Shown here: one piece after another, positions 52,876 through 61,849 of the stretch | How positions within the stretch are numbered: the stretch's first letter is position 1 | Layout: the number at the start of each line of letters is the position of its first letter | Source of the DNA: Chitinophagales bacterium | GTDB lineage: Bacteria; Bacteroidota; Bacteroidia; Chitinophagales; JADJOU01 | Direction of reading: 5' to 3' | DNA: 64,000 bases | Assembly: GCA_030832185.1 (NCBI GenBank) | Contig: JAURJQ010000003.1 | Location: 1 to 64,000 of the forward strand | Notes under the pieces: model-generated | What the model saw: only the letters and a program-made list of their open reading frames with translations | What the model was told of the DNA's origin: nothing | The model's database searches: none | Translations under genes and position numbers: made by a program

Positions 52876-53556
52876 TTAAAATAGCAATTCATCTCTTACC
52901 TTCGCCATTCCCTCCGTCGCTTTCATAGCCAGTTTGACAAAGTCAGACGGAACAGAATAGTCTCGAAAATGTGGATCAATGAGATATTTTTTCTTAGCAT
53001 TATAAGCAAAGTGAATCAAATTGGCAGCAGGATAGACTTGAAGCGAAGTGCCAATAACTATGAGAATGTCGGCATCATAAACCATATCCGTCGCAGGGCC
53101 TAGCAGCGGCACATCTTCTCCAAACCAGACGATAAAAGGTCTTAACTGCGAATTATCTTCAGCCTTATCACCAAGATTTATATCTGTTTTCCATTCTATT
53201 ACTTTATCTTTATTTCTCTCGCTGCAAGCTTTATAGAGTTCTCCGTGTAAGTGAATTACATTTTTACTTCCAGCTCTTTCGTGGAGGTCGTCTACGTTTT
53301 GGGTGATGATTATCACTTCAAACTGATCTTCTAGCTGCACTATGATGTTGTGAGCTTCATTGGGTTTTACTTCGGATAACTGCCTTCTTCGTTGATTATA
53401 AAAATCGAGCACCAATTCAGGATTATTCTGCCAGCCTTGTATAGAAGCTACTTCCATGATATTATGATTTTCCCATAAACCATTCGCATCGCGAAAAGTA
53501 GAAATGCCAGATTCTTGGGATATACCAGCACCAGAGAGTATTACTAGTTTTTCCAT
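52876..53556 (-). CDS. Sir2-family NAD-dependent protein deacylase
   Basis: A 226-residue sirtuin. Motifs: GAGISQESGISTFRD (NAD loop), the catalytic TQNVDDLHERAG and HLHGEL, and IGTSLQVYPAANL. It removes acyl groups from lysines using NAD. The zinc-binding cysteine pairs expected between HGEL and WFGEDVP are missing: one cysteine (YKACSERN) remains. Zinc-less CobB-like sirtuins are frequent in Bacteroidota, so this is a lineage trait and does not show loss of function. It is the last gene of the minus-strand unit. Confidence 0.92.
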   Translation of the reverse strand: MEKLVILSGAGISQESGISTFRDANGLWENHNIMEVASIQGWQNNPELVLDFYNQRRRQLSEVKPNEAHNIIVQLEDQFEVIIITQNVDDLHERAGSKNVIHLHGELYKACSERNKDKVIEWKTDINLGDKAEDNSQLRPFIVWFGEDVPLLGPATDMVYDADILIVIGTSLQVYPAANLIHFAYNAKKKYLIDPHFRDYSVPSDFVKLAMKATEGMAKVRDELLF

Positions 53557-53582
53557 TTCTGAAAACTTATTTAAGCTTTAAC

Positions 53583-54578
53583 CTATAACCAGTTATTGGT
53601 TTTATACCAATTGATTGTTCTTTCAAAGCCTTCCTCGACCGTCATTAAGGGATTATATCCGAAGTCATGTTTAGCCTTTTGGCTAGTGCAGCTCCAGGAT
53701 TCGCTGACCATTTCACGTCCTTTTTGTGTATTGAAGGTGACGGCTTGTCCGAAGAGCTTGGCGATAAATTCATAAATATATGCTACTACGAAGATAACCG
53801 AATGTGGCACTCGGAGCTTGATAGCGGAGACTTTGAGAATTTTAGCTGAGAGTTCTCCCAAGCGGGGCCAAGTATATTCATCCTCATGACCACCTAGAAA
53901 ATAGGTTTGATTTTTGGATTTTTCAGAAATGGCGCATTCATAAAAACCTTTGACTAAATCGCCCACATAGACTAGTGAAACAGACTTGGGTGTAAAACCG
54001 ATTAATGGGATTAAATGTGCTTTGACTGTTTTAAAAAACAAAAGAACTTCGACATCCCGCTCACCATAGACCACCGGTGGACGAATGATACTAATCGGTA
54101 ATCTATCCATATAGGAAATAGCCAAATCTTCTTCGGCTACCTTACTCATGCCATAGTCCGTTAGGGGAATTCGTTCGCATGTTTCATCATTAGGTTGACC
54201 TACTTTGGTCGCTCTCGAAGCGGCTAAACTGGACGTCACTATAATTTTTTCTAAGCTATCTAATCCTAAACTCGCTTCCAAAATACATTTTGTCGGCTTT
54301 ACATTTCCCGCTTCAAATCCTGCATAGTCAAAAGCTTTGACTGTGCCAGCGAGATGAAAAATATAATTTACATTATGTTCTGAAAATACCTTTTTTAAAA
54401 ATTCAATATCTTCGATACCATTTCGATGAATGAAAATATCTAATCCTTTGAGCCATTTATCATCGCTTGATTTGCGCATCAGACAATGCACTTCATGTCC
54501 TTGATTTAAGAGATATTCTACTAAGTGAGAACCTACGAAGCCATTGGCACCAGTGATGAATGATACTTTTTTAGTCAT
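53583..54578 (-). CDS. NAD-dependent epimerase/dehydratase (extended SDR)
   Basis: A 331-residue protein with Rossmann motif GANGFVGSHLVEYLLNQGH (residues 10-28) and the catalytic pair YGMSK. The C-terminal region is typical of dihydroflavonol reductase-like or 3-beta-HSD-like SDRs (YVGDLVKGFY). The substrate is unknown; it may act on a polyprenyl, steroid-like or sugar alcohol. It starts 6 bases after udk, in a unit with spoU and sir2, which gives no clear metabolic hint. Confidence 0.85.
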   Translation of the reverse strand: MTKKVSFITGANGFVGSHLVEYLLNQGHEVHCLMRKSSDDKWLKGLDIFIHRNGIEDIEFLKKVFSEHNVNYIFHLAGTVKAFDYAGFEAGNVKPTKCILEASLGLDSLEKIIVTSSLAASRATKVGQPNDETCERIPLTDYGMSKVAEEDLAISYMDRLPISIIRPPVVYGERDVEVLLFFKTVKAHLIPLIGFTPKSVSLVYVGDLVKGFYECAISEKSKNQTYFLGGHEDEYTWPRLGELSAKILKVSAIKLRVPHSVIFVVAYIYEFIAKLFGQAVTFNTQKGREMVSESWSCTSQKAKHDFGYNPLMTVEEGFERTINWYKTNNWL

Positions 54579-54584
54579 AGAAAT

Positions 54585-55193
54585 TTAATGTTCGTTGAGT
54601 TTGTTTTTTATCATACTAGCTAGTACCTTTATAGCCACCTGATTATCTCCACCTAAAGGGACAATGATATCTGCATATTTTTTTGAAGGTTCTATAAACT
54701 GCTCATGCATGGGGCGCACTGTCTTTTCATATCGATTCAATACTTCTGCGGAATCTCGTCCTCGCTCTATAGTATCTCGTTTTATTAATCTGATTAGGCG
54801 TTCATCTGCTTGTGTATCTACGAATATTTTGACATCAAATAATTGTCTCAGGGTAGCATCTGTAAATAAAAGTATTCCTTCTACTACGATAACTTTTTTA
54901 GGTTCTATAACCCTTCCTTCAGATCGAGCACAGGTAATATAAGAATAAGCTGGCTGGACTACGCTGTGGCCTTTGAGTAGTTGTATTATCTGCTGCTCGA
55001 GAAGTGAAAATTCAATAGAATCTGGGTGATCAAAATTGGTTTCCTTTCTACTTTCTGCTGATAAATGACTAATATCTTTGTAATAATTATCTTGGGATAA
55101 AAGTATGACATCTTGTTTTGGAAACAAGCTCATTATTTTTTTTACTACGGTTGTTTTTCCTGAGCCTGAACCGCCAGCTATTCCTATGACCAT
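54585..55193 (-). CDS. udk: Uridine/cytidine kinase
   Basis: Udk phosphorylates uridine and cytidine in pyrimidine salvage. The 202-residue P-loop kinase has Walker A GGSGSGKTT (residues 7-15), the nucleoside-binding NFDHPDSIEF, and the lid-arginine segment RLIKRDTIERGRDSAEVL. It starts 24 bases after the spoU stop codon. Confidence 0.94.
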   Translation of the reverse strand: MVIGIAGGSGSGKTTVVKKIMSLFPKQDVILLSQDNYYKDISHLSAESRKETNFDHPDSIEFSLLEQQIIQLLKGHSVVQPAYSYITCARSEGRVIEPKKVIVVEGILLFTDATLRQLFDVKIFVDTQADERLIRLIKRDTIERGRDSAEVLNRYEKTVRPMHEQFIEPSKKYADIIVPLGGDNQVAIKVLASMIKNKLNEH

Positions 55194-55217
55194 GGGTTAT
55201 TATTTCTGATTGCAAAT

Positions 55218-55955
55218 TTAGGTATTCGTGGTAAACTGGTGAAGTATTATACCTGCGGCTACTGCTACATTGAGCGATTCTGTTTGGCCAAAGGAAGGTA
55301 TAGTTATTTTCGAATCACTAGCAGTTAATAGTTCGCTGCTAACTCCATGCGATTCACTACCCATTATCACTAAGCTTCCGGTTATATCCTTCAATTGATT
55401 GAGGTCATTCCCTCGCATAGCTGTCGAGTATATACTTGAAAAAGTATGATTTGCTACTAAGTCATTAAAGTTGATTTCTACACATTCCATTCTGAAATGA
55501 GATCCCATAGCTGATTGGATGACTTTAGAATTGTAGAGATCTACGCAGTTAGGCGATAGAAAAAGCTGTTTATGCCCATACCAGTCCGCAGTTCTGATAA
55601 TAGTTCCTAAATTGCCAGGATCAGCTATTTGGTCTAAAAAGAGATGAAATTTCTGTAGAACAGGTTGAAATGGTATTTTTTTTGGAAAATTAACTAAAGC
55701 TATAACAGATGGAACGGTTGCATGTTGACTCATTTTTTCTAAATCCTTACATGTAACACGTTCTAGTCGGATATTCTTCGCAGTTATTGGCAGTGACCAT
55801 TCATCCGCAGCATACACTATTTCAATATATTCAGGCTTAAAACTAATTAATTCCTGAACGATTTTCGCACCTTCACATATATATTGACCATATTCTAGTC
55901 TATTTTTCTTAAGATGTAGGGACTTAATAAATTTAATTTGTAAATTTGTAACCAC
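55218..55955 (-). CDS. SpoU/TrmH-family RNA 2'-O-ribose methyltransferase
   Basis: A 245-residue SPOUT methyltransferase with trefoil knot. The C-terminal motifs DQIADPGNLGTIIRTADW, VIMGSESHGVS and LNVAVAAGIIL are all present. The N-terminal substrate-binding domain (about 1-85) looks like the L30e-like fold of tRNA/rRNA guanosine methyltransferases. The RNA target is unknown. The start is GTG at 55955; the divergent tamL promoter lies inside its first codons. Confidence 0.93.
   Translation of the reverse strand: MVTNLQIKFIKSLHLKKNRLEYGQYICEGAKIVQELISFKPEYIEIVYAADEWSLPITAKNIRLERVTCKDLEKMSQHATVPSVIALVNFPKKIPFQPVLQKFHLFLDQIADPGNLGTIIRTADWYGHKQLFLSPNCVDLYNSKVIQSAMGSHFRMECVEINFNDLVANHTFSSIYSTAMRGNDLNQLKDITGSLVIMGSESHGVSSELLTASDSKITIPSFGQTESLNVAVAAGIILHQFTTNT
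55941..55948 (+). promoter_or_regulatory. -7 box for the tamL gene, inside the start of spoU
   Basis: TAAATTTG matches TAnnTTTG on the plus strand, 41 bases before the TTG start of tamL, overlapping codons 3-5 of the divergent spoU gene. A near copy (TAATTTG) lies just upstream. Confidence 0.45.
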
Positions 55956-55988
55956 GAATTCTATAAAAAGATATACAAAGTAACGGAA

Positions 55989-58328
55989 TTGACAATAAAA
56001 TCAGCAATTAATTTTTTTAAATACTTTAGCCTATTCCTATTGCTAGGCAATTATTCATGCAATATATACAAACAAGTGCCGGAAGGAAGTTCTATACTTT
56101 TGTCCAACCAGATCGACCTAATAGGTCAGGAGAAAGATCTAATCAACGATTTTTTCTATAAAGATGAGATTTATAAAATACCCTTACAAAAGCCAAACAA
56201 GCGCGTTCTTGGGATTCCATTGTCTCAGCATATTTGGGCATTTTATAATAAACGAAAGGTAACCAAGTTTTCTCAATTCATGAAAACAAAAGTTGGTAAA
56301 TCTCCTATTTTCTTTGATTCATCCAAACTTGATCGTAGCAGGATAGCTCTTGAAAACTATTATTTCAATATTGGATATTTAGATAATCAGGTGAAAGTTA
56401 ATTATCAAACTAAAGATAAACGCACGAAAGTTGTCTATGCGGTGGAGACCAAATCTCCCTATAAAATTAAATTTATTTATACAGATACGTTAACACCTAT
56501 TCAAAAAGATATTAGTGCAGAGAATTACAATTCATTCATAGTAAAGGGAGATATATTGAATATAGAAAAGTTAGAAAGAGAGATAGGGAGAATGACCTAC
56601 GTAGCAAATGATAAAGGTTATTATAGTTTTACAAAAGATAATATCAAGTATAGTTTTGACACCTTCCATAAGAATCATGAAGTAAATGTTCACGTGAAAA
56701 TATTAGAAGAAACTGATTCCACTCTATTTCAGAAATATAGATTAGATAGTATATACGTTTTTATCAATACATATAAAGAACAAGCCAATGTCAATACTTC
56801 AATAATTGAGCGCCGAGGAAATATCATTTTCGTTCAATCAAAGGACAAATCTTACAATGAAAATTTTATTCAGAAATTTATCTACCAAAACCATGATAGT
56901 TTCTATTCAAAAGGCGATATCAACAAAACTATTCAAAGGTTGTCTGAACTCAATAATTTTAAACTCATCAATTCAACTGTAAAATTCCCGAGTGAATTTG
57001 CTCGTAACTTAGATGTTGTTTATACGCTATCCCCTAATTCAAAAAGGACTATATCATTAGACCAGAGCTTTTACAATTCTACTCTTGGATTTATAGGTGC
57101 ACAACCTACATTGAAATACGTTAATAGAAATCTAACCCGTAAAGCTGATAAATTCAGTTTATCCCTTTCTGGTGCACTAGAATTCAATGCTTATTTAAAT
57201 CAGAATAAAAATTTCTCAGGTCTTATATCTAGGACAGATTTGACTGTAGCCGCAGGTTATAATATTGAAAAATTTTTATTGCCCAAGTTTATAGTGAATA
57301 AACAAGATTATGTATTTAATCGCACATTCATTAATTTGAATTATACTTATAGTAAGCGATTAGGATTCTATGATATTCATAATATAGGTACTAATCTTGA
57401 ATTTCAGTGGGCTAAAAAGAAAAATTCAACATTTAGTTATTCACCTGTAGCTTTCAATGCTATTATCTTCCCTGAAAAATCTGTTTCAGAGCAATTTCAA
57501 AATACGCTAAATCAAAATCCATTTTTAAAATCATCTTTTAATAATTCCTTTATTATTGGTTCTAATTTTTCGTGGAATCATTTTTTTTCAGTTGGTAAGC
57601 GAAAATCTAATTCAATAAATATGATGCTAAATATGGAGACAGCTGGGAATTCAGTCTATCTATTAGATCAATTATTTAGTTTATCTAAAGATGACAATGG
57701 GGTGAATATTGGCGATATTAATTTGTCTCAATTTGTCAAGACGCAGTTAGAGTTAGTAAAATCAACTAAATTAACTCACCTATCTAGTCTGCAAAGCAGG
57801 GTGAAACTCGGAGTTGCCTTTCCATTTGGCAATTCAAGTAAACTTCCGTATATCAAGCAATACTTTATAGGAGGACCTTTTTCTTTGCGAGCATTTCAAC
57901 CTAGAACAATAGGAGCAGGTTCTCACAATCCAGGCGTCTTCGGGTTAGATACCCTGCAATTTCCTCGTGATCAAACTGGAAATATGGTTTTGGAATTCAA
58001 TACGGAGTTTAGATTCCATATAGTAAGTTTCTTAAAGGGTGCTCTATTCTTAGATGGAGGAAATATTTGGAATTCTTCACCTAATTTTAGTCAAGATGAG
58101 CTGGGAGTATTTAAGCTATCAGAATTCTATAAACAAATGTATTTAGGTGGTGGATTTGGTTTGCGGGGTGATTTCAACTATTTTATCATGAGATTCGATG
58201 TTGGTATTCCTCTTAGAGTGCCTTATTTGTCCAAAAATGACTGGGTTATACAAGATGCGAAGCCTCTTAATAATGAGTGGTTGCGAAACAATCTAGTTAT
58301 TAATTTTGCTGTTGGATATCCCTTTTAA
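55989..58328 (+). CDS. tamL: Lipoprotein Omp85-family outer membrane protein (TamL-like)
   Basis: A 779-residue protein with a lipoprotein signal: hydrophobic core KYFSLFLLLGNYSC, lipobox cysteine at residue 24. Three POTRA-like domains lie at about 80-330, and the Omp85 barrel at about 360-779. The barrel carries the conserved motif GGPFSLRAFQPR, the lid-lock equivalent of (V/I)RGF. A lipidated BamA/TamA-like protein fits TamL, the Bacteroidota lipoprotein form of TamA. It works in assembly of surface or outer membrane proteins. The start is TTG 55989. Confidence 0.85.
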   Translation: MTIKSAINFFKYFSLFLLLGNYSCNIYKQVPEGSSILLSNQIDLIGQEKDLINDFFYKDEIYKIPLQKPNKRVLGIPLSQHIWAFYNKRKVTKFSQFMKTKVGKSPIFFDSSKLDRSRIALENYYFNIGYLDNQVKVNYQTKDKRTKVVYAVETKSPYKIKFIYTDTLTPIQKDISAENYNSFIVKGDILNIEKLEREIGRMTYVANDKGYYSFTKDNIKYSFDTFHKNHEVNVHVKILEETDSTLFQKYRLDSIYVFINTYKEQANVNTSIIERRGNIIFVQSKDKSYNENFIQKFIYQNHDSFYSKGDINKTIQRLSELNNFKLINSTVKFPSEFARNLDVVYTLSPNSKRTISLDQSFYNSTLGFIGAQPTLKYVNRNLTRKADKFSLSLSGALEFNAYLNQNKNFSGLISRTDLTVAAGYNIEKFLLPKFIVNKQDYVFNRTFINLNYTYSKRLGFYDIHNIGTNLEFQWAKKKNSTFSYSPVAFNAIIFPEKSVSEQFQNTLNQNPFLKSSFNNSFIIGSNFSWNHFFSVGKRKSNSINMMLNMETAGNSVYLLDQLFSLSKDDNGVNIGDINLSQFVKTQLELVKSTKLTHLSSLQSRVKLGVAFPFGNSSKLPYIKQYFIGGPFSLRAFQPRTIGAGSHNPGVFGLDTLQFPRDQTGNMVLEFNTEFRFHIVSFLKGALFLDGGNIWNSSPNFSQDELGVFKLSEFYKQMYLGGGFGLRGDFNYFIMRFDVGIPLRVPYLSKNDWVIQDAKPLNNEWLRNNLVINFAVGYPF

Positions 58329-58535
58329 AGCAACGTCAATTTAATATGGATAATTAATACCTAGAATTCGGAATTATTCAGCTAAAGATAATTTTAATAG
58401 TTCTCTTTTAAACCTTTTTGTTTTTATCTGAGTCATAGATTTAGATATCTTAACGGAATTGAAATTCTAAACTGATTAAGTTTAGGCTAGTTCTTAGTTG
58501 TAGAAATAATTTCTTAATTACTTAATAAAATTCGG

Positions 58536-58567
58536 AAGCGGATGAAAAGTGAAATTTTCACCCGCTT
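58536..58567. terminator. Hairpin terminator between tamL and the ABC-F gene
   Basis: AAGCGG-A-TGAAAA (58536-58548) pairs with TTTTCA-C-CCGCTT (58555-58567), twelve pairs and one A-C mismatch, loop GTGAAA. It lies 10 bases from the end of the minus-strand ABC-F gene and also serves tamL from the other side. The rest of the 249-base gap shows no gene. Confidence 0.8.
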
Positions 58568-58577
58568 TAACTTTATA

Positions 58578-60191
58578 CTAGGAGTACATTTGAGCTCTTA
58601 GGCTCTGAACACCCTCATTGGCTAGATACTCATCGTAAGTCATTAATTTATCTATTATGCCCTTAGGTGTTAATTCAATGATTCGGTTAGCTATGGTATT
58701 AGTGAATTCGTGATCTTGAGAAGTGAAAAGAACGGTACCTTTAAAATCAATTAAACTTTCATTTAAAGCTGTAATAGCCTCGAGATCAAGATGCCCAGTA
58801 GGTTCTTCAAGGAGTAGTACATTTCCCTGCTGTAACATTAATCTAGAAAGCATACAACGCACTTTTTCACCTCCAGATAATACACTCGATTTTTTAAATA
58901 CATCATCTCCACTAAAAAGCATTTTACCTAAAAAGCCTCGGATATAATTTTCGTCTTTGTCTTCGCTATATTGTCTTAGCCAATCTACTAAATTTAATGT
59001 ATCTGTAAAATAACTATCATTGATTGATGGCACATAAGCTGTGGTTACGGTCTGCCCCCATTTATATTCACCTTTATCCGCATTGCGCTCTCCTGCTAAT
59101 ATTTCGTAAAAATACTTGGTAGCAAGACTATCTTCTGAAAGTATCGCTATTTTATCTCCTCGATTGATTTGAAAGTCGATTTTAGTAAATAAAACCCCGT
59201 TTTCATTGGAAGATTCTAAGCTATCAACTTCTAAAATTTGATTTCCAGCATCTCTTATTTGAGTGAAAATGATACCTGGGTAACGTCTTGAAGATGGTTG
59301 AATTTCAGATATATCTAATTTTTCGAGAGCCTTTTTTCTCGAAGTAGCTTGTTTCGATTTTGAGGCATTAGCTGAGAATCGTCTTATAAAGTCTAGAAGT
59401 TCTTCTTTTTTCTGTTCGGCTTTCTTATTCTTATCAGCACGCTGTCTGGAGGCTAATTGACTAGCTTGATACCAAAATGAATAATTTCCAGTATAAATGT
59501 TAATTTTCTTAAAATCGATATCACATATATGTGTACAGACCATATCTAGAAAGTGTCTATCATGTGACACCACTATAACGGTATTTTCAAAATCTGCCAA
59601 AAAGTTTTCTAACCAAGCAATTGTTTTTATGTCCAAGTCATTGGTCGGCTCATCAAGAAGAAGGATATCTGGGTTGCCAAAAATGGCTTGTGCTAATAAC
59701 ACTCTTACTTTTTGATTCGCATCTATTTCACTCATTAGTACACGATGATAATCTTCTACTACACCGAGGTTGCTGAGGAGTTCTGCAGCATTACTTTCTG
59801 CCATCCAGCCATCCATTTCTGCAAAATCAGCTTCCAGTTCTGCTACTTTCATTCCATCTTCGTCATTAAAATCGGGTTTAGCATAGAGTGCTTCCTTGGC
59901 CTTCATATTAGACCATAGTTTATCATTACCCATCATGACTGTATCTATAACTGGATAGCTATCATAAGCCTGATGATTTTGTTTTAGTACAGATATTCTT
60001 TCGCCAGGAGTTATTTCTATTCGTCCTTTAGTGGCTTCTATTTCACCACTGAGTATTTTTACAAACGTTGACTTTCCTGCCCCATTTGCCCCAATGACTC
60101 CATAACAATTCCCCTTAGAAAATGTCAGATTTACCTCGTCAAAAAGGACTTTTTTATCGTATTGTAAGCTAAGATTGGAAACTGATAACAT
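58578..60191 (-). CDS. ABC-F family ATPase (YbiT-like) with degenerate second P-loop
   Basis: A 537-residue ribosome-associated ABC-F protein with two nucleotide-binding domains. Domain 1 has Walker A GANGAGKST and Walker B LLLDEPTNDLD, but its signature is MSEIDANQKVRVLLAQ and not LSGGQ. Domain 2 has the signature LSGGEKVRCML but Walker A is replaced by LSEDSLATKYF, and Walker B reads LLLEEPTGHLD with E for D. These changes recall the YbiT branch in Bacteroidota. The interdomain linker with coiled coil is at about 240-310. ABC-F proteins act on the ribosome near the E site; the effect here is unknown. Confidence 0.9.
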   Translation of the reverse strand: MLSVSNLSLQYDKKVLFDEVNLTFSKGNCYGVIGANGAGKSTFVKILSGEIEATKGRIEITPGERISVLKQNHQAYDSYPVIDTVMMGNDKLWSNMKAKEALYAKPDFNDEDGMKVAELEADFAEMDGWMAESNAAELLSNLGVVEDYHRVLMSEIDANQKVRVLLAQAIFGNPDILLLDEPTNDLDIKTIAWLENFLADFENTVIVVSHDRHFLDMVCTHICDIDFKKINIYTGNYSFWYQASQLASRQRADKNKKAEQKKEELLDFIRRFSANASKSKQATSRKKALEKLDISEIQPSSRRYPGIIFTQIRDAGNQILEVDSLESSNENGVLFTKIDFQINRGDKIAILSEDSLATKYFYEILAGERNADKGEYKWGQTVTTAYVPSINDSYFTDTLNLVDWLRQYSEDKDENYIRGFLGKMLFSGDDVFKKSSVLSGGEKVRCMLSRLMLQQGNVLLLEEPTGHLDLEAITALNESLIDFKGTVLFTSQDHEFTNTIANRIIELTPKGIIDKLMTYDEYLANEGVQSLRAQMYS

Positions 60192-60255
60192 GATCTATAA
60201 ATTAGGAAAAAAGGTTTCTATATTATATTGAAAAACTATCCAATTAATACACTTG

Positions 60256-60263
60256 CAAAACTA
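60256..60263 (-). promoter_or_regulatory. -7 box before the ABC-F gene
   Basis: The minus strand reads TAGTTTTG followed by C, a TAnnTTTG match, 65 bases before the start codon. Confidence 0.45.
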
Positions 60264-60399
60264 GAAGAATTGAAATGAAAAAGTGGTAAAAAATAGAAAA
60301 TATGTTGAATGAAGCGAGCTAAATTTGTTTTTTAGGACTAAAAATGTCATAAAAATCTCAAAAACTAAAAAATATCGCCTAAATAATTGACTTTCATTA

Positions 60400-60407
60400 T
60401 ATATTTG
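60400..60407 (+). promoter_or_regulatory. -7 box before the HU gene
   Basis: TATATTTG followed by C matches TAnnTTTG, 53 bases before the HU ATG. The 268-base gap between the ABC-F gene and HU holds only these two divergent -7 boxes and AT-rich text. Confidence 0.5.
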
Positions 60408-60459
60408 CACCCTTGTAAAAAAATCAACCAATAAATTATAATTAATTAATTCAAAATCA

Positions 60460-60744
60460 ATGAGAAAAGCAGACGTAATAGCAAGAATTGCAGAGACTAC
60501 TGGTGTTCCTAAAGTAGATGTGCTCGTATCTGTAGAGCAATTTTTTAAAGAAGTAAAAACTTCATTGGAAAAAGGTGAAAATGTTTATGTAAGGGGCTTT
60601 GGTAGCTTTATCGTAAAGCAGCGTGCCGCTAAAATAGGAAGAAATATTAAGTCTAATACAGCAATTAATATTCCTGCTCATCAGATCCCTGCTTTCAAAC
60701 CAGCTAAAGAGTTTGTAGAGGCAGTAAAGAATGGCAAAAAATAA
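60460..60744 (+). CDS. HU/IHF-family DNA-binding protein
   Basis: A 94-residue histone-like protein. The dimerisation helices lie at about 1-42, the DNA-minor-groove arm at about 52-76, and the signature GFGSFIVKQRAAKIGRNIKS is intact with the proline-bearing tip region NIPAHQIPAFKPAK. It compacts and bends DNA in the nucleoid. It has its own -7 box and the TPR gene starts 12 bases after its stop. HU followed by rng is a conserved Bacteroidota neighbourhood. Confidence 0.95.
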   Translation: MRKADVIARIAETTGVPKVDVLVSVEQFFKEVKTSLEKGENVYVRGFGSFIVKQRAAKIGRNIKSNTAINIPAHQIPAFKPAKEFVEAVKNGKK

Positions 60745-60756
60745 TTTCCATATTTC

Positions 60757-61602
60757 TTGAAAAACAAAACATTTCTTATTTTTGGGTTAGCCCTATTAGT
60801 CATAGTGGGGATGTATTTATTTGTCCCTACGAAGACGAATAAGCGAGTTGCGCAAGCAGCTAACATGACTTCTCAGTCTACGATAGAGCAGTATAGATAT
60901 AATTTCATAAATAAGCAGGCCGACAGTATCAAACTCCTATTAAATCAAATAGAGGCCAAAATAAGTGATGCAAATGATAGCCTAAGCGCTGTTTCTGCTT
61001 TGACTGCTGGTATCGAAGAATACACAAGATTGCAAGCTCCAGAGATTGCAGCATTGCTAATATTCAGAAAAGCGGATTACATTAAGAATACCAATTCTTG
61101 GGAATTAACAGGAAATAATTTCCTTAGTCTTTTATCAGATCCTAGATTAGACTCTAACCTAGTAAATGATGTATCGAAACATGCGATACAGAGTTTTGAA
61201 AAAAGTATTTCTCTAGATTCTAATAATGTAGGCTCTAAAATGAAATTGGCTCAGTGCTTTTTAGAATTGAGTAATAAACCTATGGATGGCGTCCAATTGC
61301 TATTAGGTATCGCAAAAAAAGATCCTAAAAATATAGATGCTCAATTACTTTTGGCCAAATTTGGTCTAGTATCTGGCCAAATAGAAAAAGTGAATCAAAG
61401 ACTTGAAAACGTGCTATCTTTGCAGCCACTAAATACAGAGGCTCTTCTAATGCGCGCTGAAGTCCATGCTCGAACCAATCAGTTTGAACTAGCCGCAAAA
61501 GATTTGACTACTGTAAAAAATAATTCTAAAACCCCTCAACCTATGAAAGAGCAGCTAGAGGTGGCCATTCAGGATTTAAAATCACGAGCGAAAGCTAATT
61601 AA
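60757..61602 (+). CDS. TPR-repeat protein with N-terminal membrane helix
   Basis: A 281-residue protein with a membrane helix (residues 4-24, FLIFGLALLVIVGMYLFVP) and TPR-like helices from about 140 to 270 (GLVSGQIEKVNQRLENVL, ALLMRAEVHARTNQFELAAKDL). The middle region is helical and charged. It is probably anchored to the inner membrane with a periplasmic TPR domain. The start is TTG at 60757. It lies between HU and the small COX24-like gene; the link to RNase G may be a shared transcript only. Confidence 0.78.
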   Translation: MKNKTFLIFGLALLVIVGMYLFVPTKTNKRVAQAANMTSQSTIEQYRYNFINKQADSIKLLLNQIEAKISDANDSLSAVSALTAGIEEYTRLQAPEIAALLIFRKADYIKNTNSWELTGNNFLSLLSDPRLDSNLVNDVSKHAIQSFEKSISLDSNNVGSKMKLAQCFLELSNKPMDGVQLLLGIAKKDPKNIDAQLLLAKFGLVSGQIEKVNQRLENVLSLQPLNTEALLMRAEVHARTNQFELAAKDLTTVKNNSKTPQPMKEQLEVAIQDLKSRAKAN

Positions 61603-61631
61603 ATTATTCATCACAAATAAAAATATAAAGT

Positions 61632-61721
61632 ATGCCTTGCGGTAAAAAAAGAAAAAGACATAAGATAGCTACTCATAAGAGAAAAAAGAGATTGAGAAAA
61701 AATAGGCATAAAAAGAAATAG
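61632..61721 (+). CDS. AURKAIP1/COX24 (mS38-like) small basic protein, 29 residues
   Basis: This mini-gene (ATG 61632 to TAG 61719-61721) encodes a 29-residue peptide beginning MPCGKKRKRHKIATHKR and ending RHKKK, with more than half Lys, Arg and His. It matches the AURKAIP1/COX24 domain proteins that occur, in almost the same sequence, across Bacteroidota next to RNase G. The mitochondrial relative mS38 is a small-subunit ribosomal protein, so a ribosome role is the natural inference. It lies 29 bases after the TPR gene. Confidence 0.85.
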   Translation: MPCGKKRKRHKIATHKRKKRLRKNRHKKK

Positions 61722-61794
61722 TCGAGTGCCTTTGCATCTTGATTTAATTTCTTATCTCAATTTTTAAATCCCACTTAGTCTGTAACATCATATA

Positions 61795-61822
61795 GGGACA
61801 GAGCTTCTTAAAGCTCTGTCTC
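61795..61822. terminator. Perfect hairpin upstream of rng
   Basis: GACAGAGCTT (61797-61806) and AAGCTCTGTC (61811-61820) form a perfect 10-bp stem with loop CTTA; one more G-T and one G-C pair extend it. No T-run follows, so it may be an attenuator, an mRNA-stability stem, or a site for RNase G autoregulation and not a simple terminator. Confidence 0.65.
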
Positions 61823-61849
61823 CTATTATTATTGTTAGTTAATGTAGCC

